DNA from: Adineta steineri
Lineage: Eukaryota > Rotifera > Eurotatoria > Adinetida > Adinetidae
Reading direction: 5' to 3'
Assembly: GCA_905250115.1 (NCBI GenBank)
Contig: CAJNOI010000156.1
Span: 1-64,000, forward strand
Length of the DNA: 64,000 bases
Shown: piece by piece, positions 35,177 through 47,344 of the stretch
How the letters are laid out: each line of letters starts with the position of its first letter
Position numbering within the stretch: position 1 is the stretch's first letter
Program-made: the position numbers and the translations under genes
Notes under the pieces: model-generated
Database searches by the model: none
Told to the model about the DNA's origin: nothing
Seen by the model: the letters and a program-made list of their open reading frames with translations, nothing else

Positions 35177-38100
35177 TTAATCTTGAAGTGTGCCTGTAGT
35201 CATATTAGTTTTCTTTATTCCACCAGAAGCACCACCGGATGATGATGAATTATGATAATTACCAGACGATGATTGTTGATTGGAATTCATATTTGAAGAT
35301 GCTGTACTACTTACATCAGCTCCATAGATTTTCGATGCTTTTTCACTAACAGTTAAATGTTGTTGTGATGCAACAAGTGTATCATATAACGCTTTTTTCC
35401 ATTCAATCCATGATACTTCATCCTATGGAACATTTAGAAATATTCTCTCTTCCCCCAGAAAAAGAAAAGTTAACAATATACAAGTGTAAAAAAACTAGAT
35501 ACATGCGTTTATATATATATATAGATATAGATACGATATTTACAAAAGACAAGAGAAGCAAACTAACATGCTTGAATATTGACACAATTAATAACAATAG
35601 CAATAAATAAGGTGATAGACAACACAAAGATATATCATATATAGAGATAAAATAAAATTTTACCTGTGGTGAAAGCATTAAACGTGGTTCATTTCCACCT
35701 TTTAAATGTATTGTGATTGTTTTTTGTCCTTTAACTTCTTTTGAATCAATATGTTCAATTCGTTCCATTGTATAGACCTTTAAATAGAAATTGAATTTTA
35801 ATGAATTATATAACTCATTGACATTATCTATTATGTAATAATAATAATATCTGAATATGTTGATTGAATTTGTTGTTAATAGAAGGAGAGAGAGAGAAAA
35901 AAAAAGACAGCTGGAAAATATGTGTAATCTTGAACTTCGAGAATAAGATAAATGGAAATTATTTATGATATGTTCTCATGCAATATAATCATAAATATAT
36001 GGTTACATATTAACCTTGACGACTTTTACGTTCTCATTCTATTCTTCTGTTATGTCATAATACTATGTCTAATTAATAGTGAATTGTTCAAGGAATGAAT
36101 GAATGAATGTAAATCATAATTTCTTTTTTTTAATAAACTCTATTGATCGAACGTGCGCTTCCCGAGATAGAATGATTCATTAAAAGTACTTCAACGGCTT
36201 GTTTTTTTTCTAATTACCTCCGGATCTTTATCACCCTTTTCATAATGTAATTCAAGACGATTTGGATATAATTTTGTATAACGTATTTGCCATGAGAATC
36301 CAAATGTTCCTGTATTCTTTTTTAATTGTCCTTGTAAAATTAGATCAGATGTTTTTTCATCATCATAGATATTATTTTGTTTAAATTTAGCTCGTCGTTT
36401 TTGTTCGATTTTATCTGTCTCTTGATTGACTGTATCAAAAACTGTTTCAGTTATTTCTTGTTGCCATCGTTCAGATATAACAATTGGAAAATTTTTATAC
36501 AATTCTTGATCAGATTCTGTTAGCTAAAAATAATCGAATTGAATTAAATTAAATAAAACAAAGATTTTAAATTTGTAAATTACTTTAATTCCTTTTGTAT
36601 CATCTTCATCAAAATTTCCAATATCAAATGCATCAGCTGCGTTTACTTCACCACGTGGAGGAATTAATGGTGGTGTTAATTTTAATAAATAAACTTGTTT
36701 CCAATCAACATCTTTAAAAAATGGATGTTCTTTTACTTCTTCAGCTCTAGAATAAAAAAAAAAGAATAAATTGTAAAGAAAATTAAATTATTGAAAATAT
36801 ATTTACATTCTTCCCATACAACCAAGACGTTTATCAACATCACGTTGAAGTAATCCTTCTAATAATGTGCGCATTTCATTTGTCATTGTTTCAGGTAATT
36901 CAATGGACTAAATTTTTGAATGAAATTAATAATATTAATAAAAAGAAAATTCTATTTTTTTTTTACCATTGTCATGGTCATTTTATCTATTTCATGTTTG
37001 TCTTTTGTTTTATGTTGACGAAATGGACTATGCCTAAAATGAAATATATATTCTAAAATTAGATCATCATGTTTTAATTAATTTCTATCACAATCAACAT
37101 GCAAGTCCTATAATAAGAATCCAGGCATCTGCCGTGTAGAAACTTATAATTTATTTTACAAAAGATAATACAGATATTTATATTAAACCTTTCGTCTACA
37201 TAACACAAGCATGATTCCTAACAAATACTTATGACTCGATACAATTAGTTGAGATTGAAAGTCTTCGTCTCGATTGAATATGAACTTTTTAATTCTTCAT
37301 CGTATTATGTATTACGTTATGACTCCTCCTTAGACAAGCGATTCAAATCGTCTAAATTTTTCAGGATATGTTGGAGAAACTATGGGAAAAATTATGAGCT
37401 CTATATCATTCTATCCGAACTCGTACTATATATTTAAATTCTTTGTTTTTGTTTGAAAGAGTGTGTCAGGATGTAATTTAGTACAGAACTTTTTGTTTTC
37501 CTAATTGTTACTTTTCAAGGAGAAGAAAAGGATGAAAGTTTCATAAGATAGATGTTAGTGTGTACGTATAGTAAATAAAAAAAAAAGATTAATTAAACAT
37601 ACCCTTTAAGTAATTTATAAAGCATACATCCAAATGAAAACCAATCTGCACTTGAATCATAAGCAACACCTTTAGCTAACACTTCTGGTGCCATATATCC
37701 ATGTGTACCAACACTTGCATGTGGTTTTTTCTTGGAAAAATCGCAAGCTAAACCCAAATCTGATATACGAACATGACCATGTTCATCAAGTAAAATATTT
37801 GCAGGCTAAAAAGAAGAATTTAGAATTTTATTATATATATATATGATAAATGTTTTCTCTTACTTTAAGATCTCGATAAACAATTGATCTAAGATGCATA
37901 TGTTCTAAACCTAAAATAATTTCTGCTGCATAAAATTTCACTTCTTTCTCTGAAAAAACTCCATGTTGAGATAAATGATAATGAAGATCACCACCTAATT
38001 TACAAAAAATATCATATAGAAATTATTTACAAAACAAAAAACAATATTTTTACCATTCATAAGATCAAGAATAAAACAAAGTTTATCTGCTGTATGAAAT

Positions 38101-39872
38101 GCATAAGTCATACAGACAATAAATGGACAACCTTCCTCCTTAAAAAACAATTTTTATCATTTAGAATAAAACGAATAATTCATGTATACATACTCCTGTG
38201 CTGACGAGTGACAGCATAATACGTTCATTCAATGCTAATGTTTCACCTTGTTTCATTTTAATACGTTTTTTATCAAGACATTTCATTGCATACCTAAGAA
38301 GAAGAAAAAATAATAATAATAGAAATCAATAGTCAATTAAATTACATTTTTCCAGTATCTGCTTTTCTACAACCGTATACTTCTCCAAACCCACCACGAC
38401 CAATAATTCTGTGTACACTAAAATCATTCATTGTTAACTAAAAAAATGAATTAAAAATAAAAATAAAATTTTTTATAAAAAAAAACCTGAATATTAAGTT
38501 CAAAATTTTTCCATTGACAAAATCTGGTATATTTTTCTGATTCCATAAATTTATCAAATATTCTTCCGCGTAATAAATCACATATTTCTTTTTTATATGG
38601 TTCAAATAAATTTGATGGTAAAACATTTTTTGGATTATTTGGATTATATTTTGATAAATGTTTTTTAACACTTTCAACTGCTCGTTCAGTATATGTCTTA
38701 AAATAGATGAAAAGAATAAAAAATGATTGAATAAAAAAAATATCAAATAAATTTTACATGGGAATTTGAGAGTAATTCTTTCATTATAAATTGATCATAG
38801 ATTTCTTTTCCAACTCTCCATCGTTCTTCATCAGTTTCAAGTTTTTCAAATCGTTTTATCTAAATAGTTTTGTATTTTTGTAAAATCGAAATTTTATATA
38901 ACAATTAAATTACCTCTTCATAGAATTTTAATTGAGGCACAGGTTCATCACATAATGTGGAACAAAATTCTTTGAAAAGAAGAAATCCTAGAAGAAGAAG
39001 AAAAAATAGGAATAATAATCTGTTGTTTTTCAATTGATCTTATAAAAACCGTTTGCATGTTAACCATTTACTGCTTACAAAGTGATTCCCCTCAGGAATT
39101 TGACGCGCATGCGTTTAGGCAAAAGAGAAAAGAATAAAAAATCATTCTCAGCAACACTATAACCACCTGAGAGAAAAGAAGACCGGAGGGGTTACAATAG
39201 ATGACACTCTTATGCTCTCTTCACTCATCGAAGGAAGAGAGAGGAAGAGGAAACTGTTTGCAGAAAGGAAAAAGAGATCAATGTCTTTTAACTATCCCAC
39301 AGATTGATTTACAGAACAAAGTGAAAACGAGAACAAATATTCAAGCTATATTATACAATTATCTTATTACTCTTGTCTTATATTTTGTTATTCAACGAAT
39401 AAAAAAACAATTAAATTAGACAAATAGTATAAGAATTATTTCTAATATTGATGGACCGTATCAAATATTTCTTATTCAAATAATTCAATATTTAATAAAA
39501 AAAAAAACACGCAAGCCAAGGAAAAGCCTCTAGTCGATCTATATCTATCTTAACAGATCATGATAAATGTAAAAACAATTAAAATAATTAGACAACATAA
39601 CATATTAAGATAATCCTTGACAACATACCGATTTGTTGATTAAATATTTTGTCAAATGTATTTTCATACATTTTTTGTAAATGTTTATGTGTAACACTTC
39701 GTACTCTATTTAATAAACTTTATATTTGTAAAAAAAAAAAGTTTCATTAATTAACATACGTTCGATCGGGTAGAACAATTTTTTTACTAGCTGAAGCTGC
39801 TGGTGTAGATTTGGATTTTTCCATAGCCATTAAATAGGAAACATCGGCTAATACAGCCTCAAGATCTGCCAT
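35177..39872 (-). CDS. G-protein-coupled receptor kinase, GRK2/3 (beta-adrenergic receptor kinase) type
   Basis: Many small exons from the ATG at 39872 ([20 protein letters not shown], nearly identical to vertebrate GRK2) give about 690 residues. Order: an RGS-homology domain; a kinase domain with glycine loop [29 protein letters not shown], the DLG triplet that replaces DFG in GRKs, and GTHGYMAPE; the AGC tail [32 protein letters not shown]; and a PH domain ending at 35177 with a Ser/Gly-rich tail (...GTLQD). The kinase phosphorylates agonist-occupied GPCRs at the membrane after binding G-beta-gamma, causing desensitisation. All catalytic motifs are present. A homologous alternative last exon lies at 34701-34859. 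Divergent from NDUFV3, sharing about 0.9 kb upstream. The longest introns are at about 37035-37600 and 38990-39620. Confidence 0.95.
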
Positions 39873-40768
39873 AATTAAGAATTTATTTTTGTTTTGTATT
39901 TAATTGACAAAAAACAAGTAAGTAACGTTTCTTTTTTGTTAATATAATTCTCTTGTATTTGTTTTTATTTAATTCATTCTCTTGAAAGAATTGTTCATCC
40001 TACATAGAGATTGTTTAATTATTTTCATAACTTTGATTCGTTGATAATATTAAGAATTTATTTATGAATAAAAAAGATTTCATTAGATAATCTAGAAGAA
40101 GAAGAAGAGAAAAAAAATAAACAAACAAAATTTTTTTTTTGTTTTGTCAATGTTCTTTGTCTCGGATAATCATTTGTTGTCTAGATGTCTTGATGATTTT
40201 TCGGCTGACTGAATGCCATTAAGGAAAATTTATGACCTCAATTGAAATTTTAATTTTGTTTATCAAAATAAAATTGATTTTAGTTTTGAAATTTATTTTA
40301 AACGAAAAATCATTTAGTTATTATAAAAAAATATATCAATTAACATTCTGTTTTTTTATGATAGATGGCAGTAGGAATTTTTATTTACTTGTTTCGAGAT
40401 ATATACATATACGTAGAATTTATTTGCAAGTAAATTTTTTGATAATACTAAAGAAAAAAAAATAAATTCCTTTTTTTATTGATTGAATTTAAAAATATTG
40501 CGTCATTAACAAACATTTAAGAATAATACAAAAATGGAAAAAGAAATTCTCTTCCTGTTAGGATATAGTTTGTACTAATTAATCTCTTTCATAAAAAAAT
40601 AAGTAGGCGTTTACCTTTACGAGAAGGAACTATTGGTTGAACTTTTTTTTTGTTAATTTTGATTTTTAAAAAAGTATACGAGATCTAAAAGAAGTAATTT
40701 GACGAGAGCATTGATTGTATTTTTATATGATAGAAAGCAAGTGTTTGAAATATAATAGTATTTTTCAG
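39873..40768. other. shared upstream region of GRK (-) and NDUFV3 (+)
   Basis: A 0.9-kb divergent intergenic region. AT-rich; the plus-strand frame at 40232-40465 is low in complexity and looks like chance. Presumed promoters of both genes, without a nameable motif. Confidence 0.4.
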
Positions 40769-41168
40769 ATGATTTCTAATCAATTTTTACGATCTTCATC
40801 AACTATGAGTCTTGTTTGTTATCGTCAAGTTAGTATTATTTAATCTATTTCATTATAAAATCTATATTCTTGATATTTTAGTTTGCTCCTCTTTTAACTC
40901 GTTTCGGTTCGACATTATCTAAAGAGACTTCATCAAAACAAGGTAAATTAGTTCATTATTTTATTAACTAATCATTCTTATTTTTAAAGATAAATCAACA
41001 ACGAAAGACAAATCCGGAAAATCATGGGTTGAATATAAAGCCGATGATATGTACGATTATACAACATTTAGTTATTATGATCTTGAAGCATCAATGACTA
41101 AATATCGACTTCCACAACCTTCACCCTATACACCATTTAAAGCTGACTCGGCTACACAAAAGAAATAA
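40769..41168 (+). CDS. NADH dehydrogenase flavoprotein 3 (complex I 9-10 kDa subunit)
   Basis: Three exons: 40769-40828, about 40882-40942 and about 40990-41168, with GT-AG borders in phase. They give a short protein with a basic, Ser-rich N-terminus (MISNQFLRSSSTMSLVCYRQ) suited to mitochondrial import. The conserved C-terminus has YDYTTFSYYDLEASMTKYRL followed by PQPSP, which aligns with vertebrate NDUFV3 ([22 protein letters not shown]). NDUFV3 is an accessory subunit of the complex I N-module next to NDUFV1/V2. The ATG follows TTTTTCAG directly, so the AG could serve as a trans-splice acceptor. PIGL starts 99 bp after the stop on the same strand. Confidence 0.85.
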
Positions 41169-41267
41169 ACATTGTATTTGTTTGTTCATTTATAAAAGAA
41201 AAAAGCGAAACTAATTTTTTTTCTCTTCTCCTTAGAAAAGTAAATAAAAACTTTCCCATATTTGCAG

Positions 41268-41978
41268 ATGTTTCTATTCATACTAGTTTTTATAATATGT
41301 TTGATATTTATTCTTGCACCATTTATTTTAATTCGTTTTATTACTTCGACAAATACGGATAAGAATGGAAATTATCTTCTAGTTATAGCTCATCCAGATG
41401 ATGAATGTTTATTTTTTGCACCTACTTTATTATCTCTTCATTCAAATACATATGTTCTATGTCTTTCAAATGGAAATAATCATCGATCGGATGAATTACG
41501 TCGTTCATGTCATCAACTTCGTGTAAAAGATTTCAAAATAATTGATGATCAAATAAATTTAAAAGATAGTCAAACAGTATCCTGGTCTTCCGATGCAATA
41601 TTAGGTCATGTTAAAAATTCTGTACGTCAATGGAATATATCAACAATAATTTCATTTGATCAATATGGTGTTAGTGGTCATCGGAATCATTCATCAATTT
41701 ATTATGCTTTATTAAAATTTTCTTCAACTAGTCAAATACATTTCCTTTCACTACAATCAATTCCAATCTATCGAAAATATTTAACTTTAATTGAATTACT
41801 TAGAATTTATTTTATGTCAAATACCGTCAAAACAAAAATATTTATTTTACCAAGTAAAGATAATTTAATACCATATAAAGCTATGTTTGAACATCGTTCT
41901 CAACTGGTTTGGTTTCGTTATTTATATTTACTTTTTTCACGTTATATTTGGATTAATGATTATAAAATAATTTATTAA
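41268..41978 (+). CDS. N-acetylglucosaminyl-phosphatidylinositol de-N-acetylase
   Basis: An intronless frame of 236 residues from the ATG at 41268. The N-terminal membrane anchor is MFLFILVFIICLIFILAPFI. The PIG-L/LmbE metal-dependent deacetylase motif is LLVIAHPDDECLFFAP (His-Pro-Asp-Asp), followed by SNGNNHRSDELRRSC and a second metal/catalytic site FDQYGVSGHRNH. This enzyme carries out the second step of GPI-anchor synthesis at the ER: removal of acetate from GlcNAc-PI. All key residues are present and the length matches the family (about 250). The ATG is preceded directly by ATATTTGCAG, a splice-acceptor-like sequence. Confidence 0.92.
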   Translation: MFLFILVFIICLIFILAPFILIRFITSTNTDKNGNYLLVIAHPDDECLFFAPTLLSLHSNTYVLCLSNGNNHRSDELRRSCHQLRVKDFKIIDDQINLKDSQTVSWSSDAILGHVKNSVRQWNISTIISFDQYGVSGHRNHSSIYYALLKFSSTSQIHFLSLQSIPIYRKYLTLIELLRIYFMSNTVKTKIFILPSKDNLIPYKAMFEHRSQLVWFRYLYLLFSRYIWINDYKIIY

Positions 41979-42645
41979 CTAAATGAGCCTTTTCGGTTTT
42001 TCCTTCGATTTACGCAAGACGAAATTTTTGATTCTATTCAACTTGATGGCAATTATTAAACTAATATTGTTCATTCAATGGAGATATGAAAAGATTTCAA
42101 TTTTTGTAAAAAAAAATTAACTTTTTTGTTTTCTTTCCTCTTATCATTATTCATGTTTTTCTAATATAACCTTGATACGTACTTATTATTCTCATTTGAC
42201 ACTTAATACTTACTATAGAAAAATAAATATTAATAGTTATTTTTTTAAACTATTCTATTAAATCTTTCTCATATTACACACATGATTTTCTATTTAATTA
42301 ATTCTATAGCAAAATATTTATTGATTTATAAAAAAAAATAATCTTTCCAATTAGGTTTTTTTATGATAATTATGAAAATGTATTATTAGGTTGATGTACT
42401 GCACATCACCTACTCGTCGTTTAAATAATATTTTGTTTAAATCATCAGTCGAAAATAAACAAATATAAAAGCAGTGAAAGAAAGGAGGAAAAAAATAACG
42501 GATAATATTTACGGATGAAAGCTTTCGTCGTTTTTCTCATCATGATTATGCATTTCAACATTACCTTATACTTATATGTTGATGTAAATATAAAAAAATA
42601 AACGTACTTCGCGTATTTTATGATATCAAGGTGAGAAACAATTCA
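41979..42645. other. intergenic
   Basis: A 0.67-kb AT-rich spacer between PIGL and the plus-strand nuclear receptor. No gene is seen. Confidence 0.4.
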
Positions 42646-44536
42646 ATGACGAATATTGATAACGAACAAAAAAGTACTAAGAATACAACAAAAGTGGTAA
42701 TTATCACATCAGTAGATGATGATAACGATAATATTCTTTCATGTTTAAATCCATCAAATATTGAAACATTTGTTGTTGATTTAAATCATACAGATCTAGT
42801 CAATGTTTATGAAAATCATAATAAAAATAAAAAACGAACTTTATCTCAAACGGTAAGAAAATCTTTTTCTAGAAAATAAAATAATAATTTATCAGTTTTT
42901 GTTTATATAGGAACATGATTCATTAATTGATATGAATAAAAATATGAATATGAAAAAGCGTAAAGCTGATTTAACATGCGTTGTTTGTGGTGGACAAGCT
43001 ATTGGTTATAATTTCGCACAAATTACATGTGAATCTTGCAAAGGTTTTTTAAAAAGAAATTTCTTAAATAATTTCCAATATTTCTCTTCTTTTTCTTTTA
43101 GCATTTTTTCGTCGAAATGCTTTACATCCAATCGTAAATAAATATTTTTTAAAAATACATTCAAATATTATAATCTATAATTATAGGAAAAAACTAAATG
43201 TACTCAAAATCAAACTAATTTTAATAAAATACATTGCGATGTTCAGTTTAATGTTAAACGTAAATGTCAACGTTGTCGATTATTGAAATGTTTTCAACAA
43301 GGTATTGAAAATTTCTAATGTATCGTAGGAACTAAAGTTTTCATGCTGATTAAATATGTATTGAGAATGAAATTTCAGACTTTTATTCTACATCAGGAAA
43401 ATAATATCAAATGACAAAAAGATAAAACATACCGAGTTTTATTTGAAGTTGATAAATTTACAGTATAAATAATTTTCTTTCAAAATAAGACAACGTTCCT
43501 AACTGAAATTTGATCTTTTAAATATTTAGGTATGCGTAAAGATTTTATTTTAACTGCTGAAGAAAAAAAATATAAACAAGAACGTTTGGAAGAAAATCGT
43601 CGTTTACGTACTACATTCGTTAATGATGATAATAATATTGAAAGTCAAGAAGAAATCAAACCTACAATAATACATCAAAAATCTGAACCAGTAAAAAATA
43701 TTTATATTTGAGAAATTTTAATATAAAAACTTTGTTTTTTATAGATTGTTAATAATTCATCATATCCATCATTGCTTAGTGAATCTGACCGGGCATGTTT
43801 ATTACATATTCAAAGTGCATATTTGTCTGCATCACAATCAACTCCACATGCATCATCTGTTATTTCATTAGAATTAGCGCCTGATAAAATCTCAGCATTT
43901 ATGAGTACATTTGATATACAAAATCTTGCTGCAGTTAAATTAATTAATTTTATAAGAGAAATTCCGGAATTTGAACAACTTGATGAACATGATCGTTTAA
44001 TACTTGTTAAATATAATTTAACATTACTTTTTCTTATACGTCATTCATTAACATTTGATTCTGTACGTGAATTATGCTATGATCTTGATACAACTGATAC
44101 GATTTCACCAACAGATGAAGCATTTGCTTTACAATGTAAAAGTTTATTTATTCTTTGTTATGGTTATGAATTTAATCAAGCTGTTATAGCTATTCTTCAT
44201 GTTCTTGTCAATATAGTTAATAAAGATCCAATAATAGTTCAGTTATTAATGCTTATTATGATTTTTTCCAAAGGTTTATCAGCTGATAATGAACGAGAAC
44301 CAATTTTAAATGATGAACAACGTGTATATCATGCACAAGCAAAATATACTGATTTATTAGTTCGATATTTATTGCAAAAATCATCATATGAAAATGTTAC
44401 TACTAAAATGACACGTATTACTGAACAATTATTAAAAATACAAAAACTTTTAAGAGATTTTCATCAATATATAAAGAGTAAAGTTGATTTAAATCATATT
44501 AATCCATTAATGAGATCACTTTTTCAACTAACTTAA
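42646..44536 (+). CDS. nuclear receptor (divergent DNA-binding domain, ligand-binding domain)
   Basis: Six exons. Start ATG at 42646 (the longer frame begins with GTG). After an Asp/Asn-rich N-terminus, a two-zinc-finger DBD is spliced from three exons: CVVCGGQAIGYNFAQITCESC, then KAFFRRNALHPI, then CTQNQTNFNKIHCDVQFN and KRKCQRCRLLKCFQQGM. The P-box CESCKAFF is of the type common in expanded, non-vertebrate receptor groups. A hinge precedes an LBD of about 250 residues with FIREIPEFEQLDEHDRLILVKYN, the helix 3-5 signature region. The C-terminus ends in SLFQLT without an obvious AF-2. Ligand and targets unknown. A related receptor lies on minus at 51047-52486. Confidence 0.88.
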
Positions 44537-46134
44537 TGTTTTTTTGTTGTTCTTATACATATACATTCATAGAGTGATAAAATTGAAACAATACTTTGTT
44601 TTTCTTTTTCAATTATATTGTACCTGGCTATTTTTTTCATAGATCGGTATTGTGATAAAGATAATCAAAGATTGTTCGAGTAAATAAAAGGAATTTTAAA
44701 GACTTGAATAAGTATGATAGTTTCTTATTTACAACTTGTAATATGCTTACGTTTATTTCATTCTAAGATTTATTATTCCTGTCGTCGAAATCAATTAACA
44801 AAGACAATAAGTCAAATGATTTCTTATTATTTGCAGTTTTAAGAATGTTTGTTTCAGTTATAAATGTTGCCTTTGAATAGATCTGATGTATATTCCAATA
44901 CTACAAATATGGCACTCATCAATCTAATATTAGGTAGTAGGATGTGGATATAGAACGCAATGCGAGTTTGAATGCTCTTTCCATATGCACTCGTGCCTAC
45001 ATCTAGCATTTTAGAATAGAAAAAAGAGTATGTTCTCGTTTTCAACAATAAACAATTCTGAAGGAGAGGAATGCTGGTATTCTATAAAGTGAAGTAAATC
45101 TTATATTTGCATTTGCGAGGTATTCGAATTGCAAAATTTTGTAGTTATCATTTTTACAGCAATGCCAGAAGATGTAGCATATGCGTGGATGCAGCTAGTG
45201 TGGGATGATTTTAGTAATAGTGAAATTGTGGATGGCTCAAATTATGAAAGATATATACTCATCTTTAACACTTGGACACATGTTGACCTCCACTCACTCA
45301 TTCACATTCGACACTTCTCTCACATCTCCCACTCTGTACTCATTTACCATCCTCGGTCCCCTGGATATATGATGACGTAACCTATAAAGTGTCCTATAAA
45401 ATTCCTTATAATCTATAGAACTCTAATCATCAGGCAGTTTTCAAGAAGCTGTATATTTGATAGCCCAAAAATTAAACAAAAACCATTACTTACGAGTTTT
45501 AACAATTCAAAAACAAATGGATGCGGGAATAAGAGTTCACTCTAATGATCTGAAATGTATACATTGGCAATATATGGAATAGATGTTTAACACACACTCA
45601 TCTTCTATCTTTAACTAATCTAGGCAATAGTTTCTTATGTAGAATTTTATTTTAAGAAAACATATTATGAGAAGCAACTTGTCGAGTTCGATAAACTAGT
45701 ATATATTCCATTTAAACTACTATTCTCATTAGCGAACTTGCTCTCATTAATCTCAGTAAACACCTCTTATTTGAATGAGAACGAATGTGAATTATTTTCT
45801 CATGGAACGAAAGAGAAAGAGAGAAATGTTTTGATTGGTTAATAATAAATCGCTGCTAATATAGCTTCTTTTATATCCTTCCTTCCTTATGTACATTATT
45901 GGTCGTATACAATGATTAACTGCTTGTCTATAATTGATTTATTTTCCATATTTAACATAACATAAAGAACAAAAAAAAAGGTAATTTGGCATCTATGATA
46001 CATATTTTATATCTTATAGAACCATAACGAGAACATAAAAATATGATCCATAACTTTGTATTGATGTAAAATCACATGATCGTGTTATTTGTTTAGATAA
46101 GCAAGTATCCCTACTGTTTTTCTCTTCTTTTTTT
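44537..46134. other. intergenic up to the assembly gap
   Basis: Short frames (for example 45129-45380, with MPEDVAYAWMQLVWDDFSNS) look partly coding but break off and match nothing I recognise. They may be transposon or gene debris. The sequence just left of the gap shows no similarity to the MAM gene whose copy starts right of it. Confidence 0.4.
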
Positions 46135-46234
46135 NNNNNNNNNNNNNNNNNNNNNNNNNNNNNNNNNNNNNNNNNNNNNNNNNNNNNNNNNNNNNNNNNN
46201 NNNNNNNNNNNNNNNNNNNNNNNNNNNNNNNNNN
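46135..46234. other. assembly gap (100 N)
   Basis: Exactly 100 unknown bases, the usual placeholder for a gap of unknown size. It truncates the tandem MAM-type gene copy to its right. Confidence 0.98.
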
Positions 46235-46362
46235 TTATTACGCTTGTTTGGATGAGAAGATCTACTGGAGTGCTTGGTGGTGTCTTCGATCTGTTTCCTC
46301 ATTGGAGTCGTAGTGGTGAATCTTCAGGCAGCTATGAACTAACTACTGTATCAGAAGCTTAA
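46235..46362 (+). CDS. 3' end of a tandem duplicate of the MAM-domain membrane protein
   Basis: From the gap edge the frame reads TLVWMRRSTGVLGGVFDLF...HWSRSGESSGSYELTTVSEA and stops at 46360-46362. It is almost identical to the C-terminus of the gene ending at 48673. Similarity continues into the 3' flank for about 300 bp (to about 46620, matching about 48680-48860) with more changes. The coding tail is more conserved than the flank, which suggests purifying selection or conversion. The rest of the gene is in the gap or missing from the assembly. Confidence 0.8.
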
Positions 46363-47344
46363 GATAGTACTGTTTAGGACTATATTTATCTTCTTTTTTT
46401 TTATATATAATACTATTAGTTAATAAATATTTATCAGTCAGGCATATACCACAGAATGGTTTTAGGAGAATGATAAAAATATCGAGTCCTTTTAGTGTTT
46501 ACACAATGTATGGAGAGTAAATATACGGGACAAAAATGTGGCTTAGAAAAAGACCACAATCACCGCAGGAAAACATTGTTCACTTGCATTTTCAAGCTTT
46601 ACAATACTGTGGCGAATCAAATAAGCTGTGCTCAGAAAGTCTTTTCACAAAGTGATATTGAAAATTGGACGCAAGCCCGCTATCACTATTCAGTTATTCA
46701 TGCATTCATTGATAGAGCATCAAAAAGTTTTTCTATATTGGTGTAATTGACGTTGATACGGTTCTTTTTTTGAAAAATGACAAGATTGAAAAGAGAATGT
46801 CTTAAAAAATATACAGTATAGGGTGTAACTGAACAGTAGTAACTGGTTTGCTCCCAATGTTCAATACGATCTTATGCAAAGACTTTCTGAATACACGTTA
46901 GATGATTGGCTGATAAAACAAATAGCTCTTAAGATCAATAATCTTTACAAGATAACATACAAACATACACATGAAATAAATGTTGAGTAAAATGCATCTC
47001 AGATCTTTTTATTAAGTAAATTTAAATAATACTAAAACTTAAAATTCTTGTTATTGAAAAAAAACCAAGTTAACAAAATATTCATTCACATAAAATCAGG
47101 TTAATTATTGTATAAATATTTGGCAATATATAAATGGTTAGATGTTTATGCAAGAAATACTTTTGTTATTTTAAATCTAAATCAAATTATATAGAAGTGA
47201 TAAAGAAATATGAAAAAGATAGTTTTTGTGTTTATGTTGATCAAAGATAACATACAATATTTACTATCTCAGGTATAACAGATGACAAAGTAATGTATGA
47301 TGAATATAATAAAAATTTACATTTCATAAGTACACACTAAAGAT
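46363..47344. other. spacer between the tandem MAM-type copies
   Basis: The left part is duplicated 3' flank. A minus-to-plus mixture of chance frames (for example 46495-46746) is not a gene. The remainder is AT-rich. Confidence 0.45.

Noticed and set aside
45129-45380. Frame with MPEDVAYAWMQLVWDDFSNS, suspected transposase debris
   Set aside because: The coding-like part is only about 40 codons and breaks into Ser/His-rich noise; no partner exon or terminal repeats were seen.
46111-46302. Minus-strand open frame running across the N block
   Set aside because: It exists only because the unknown bases translate as X. The real coding strand right of the gap is plus.
46495-46746. 83-codon plus-strand frame
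   Set aside because: It lies in the duplicated 3' flank of the MAM-type gene; the matching flank after 48673 does not keep the frame open.
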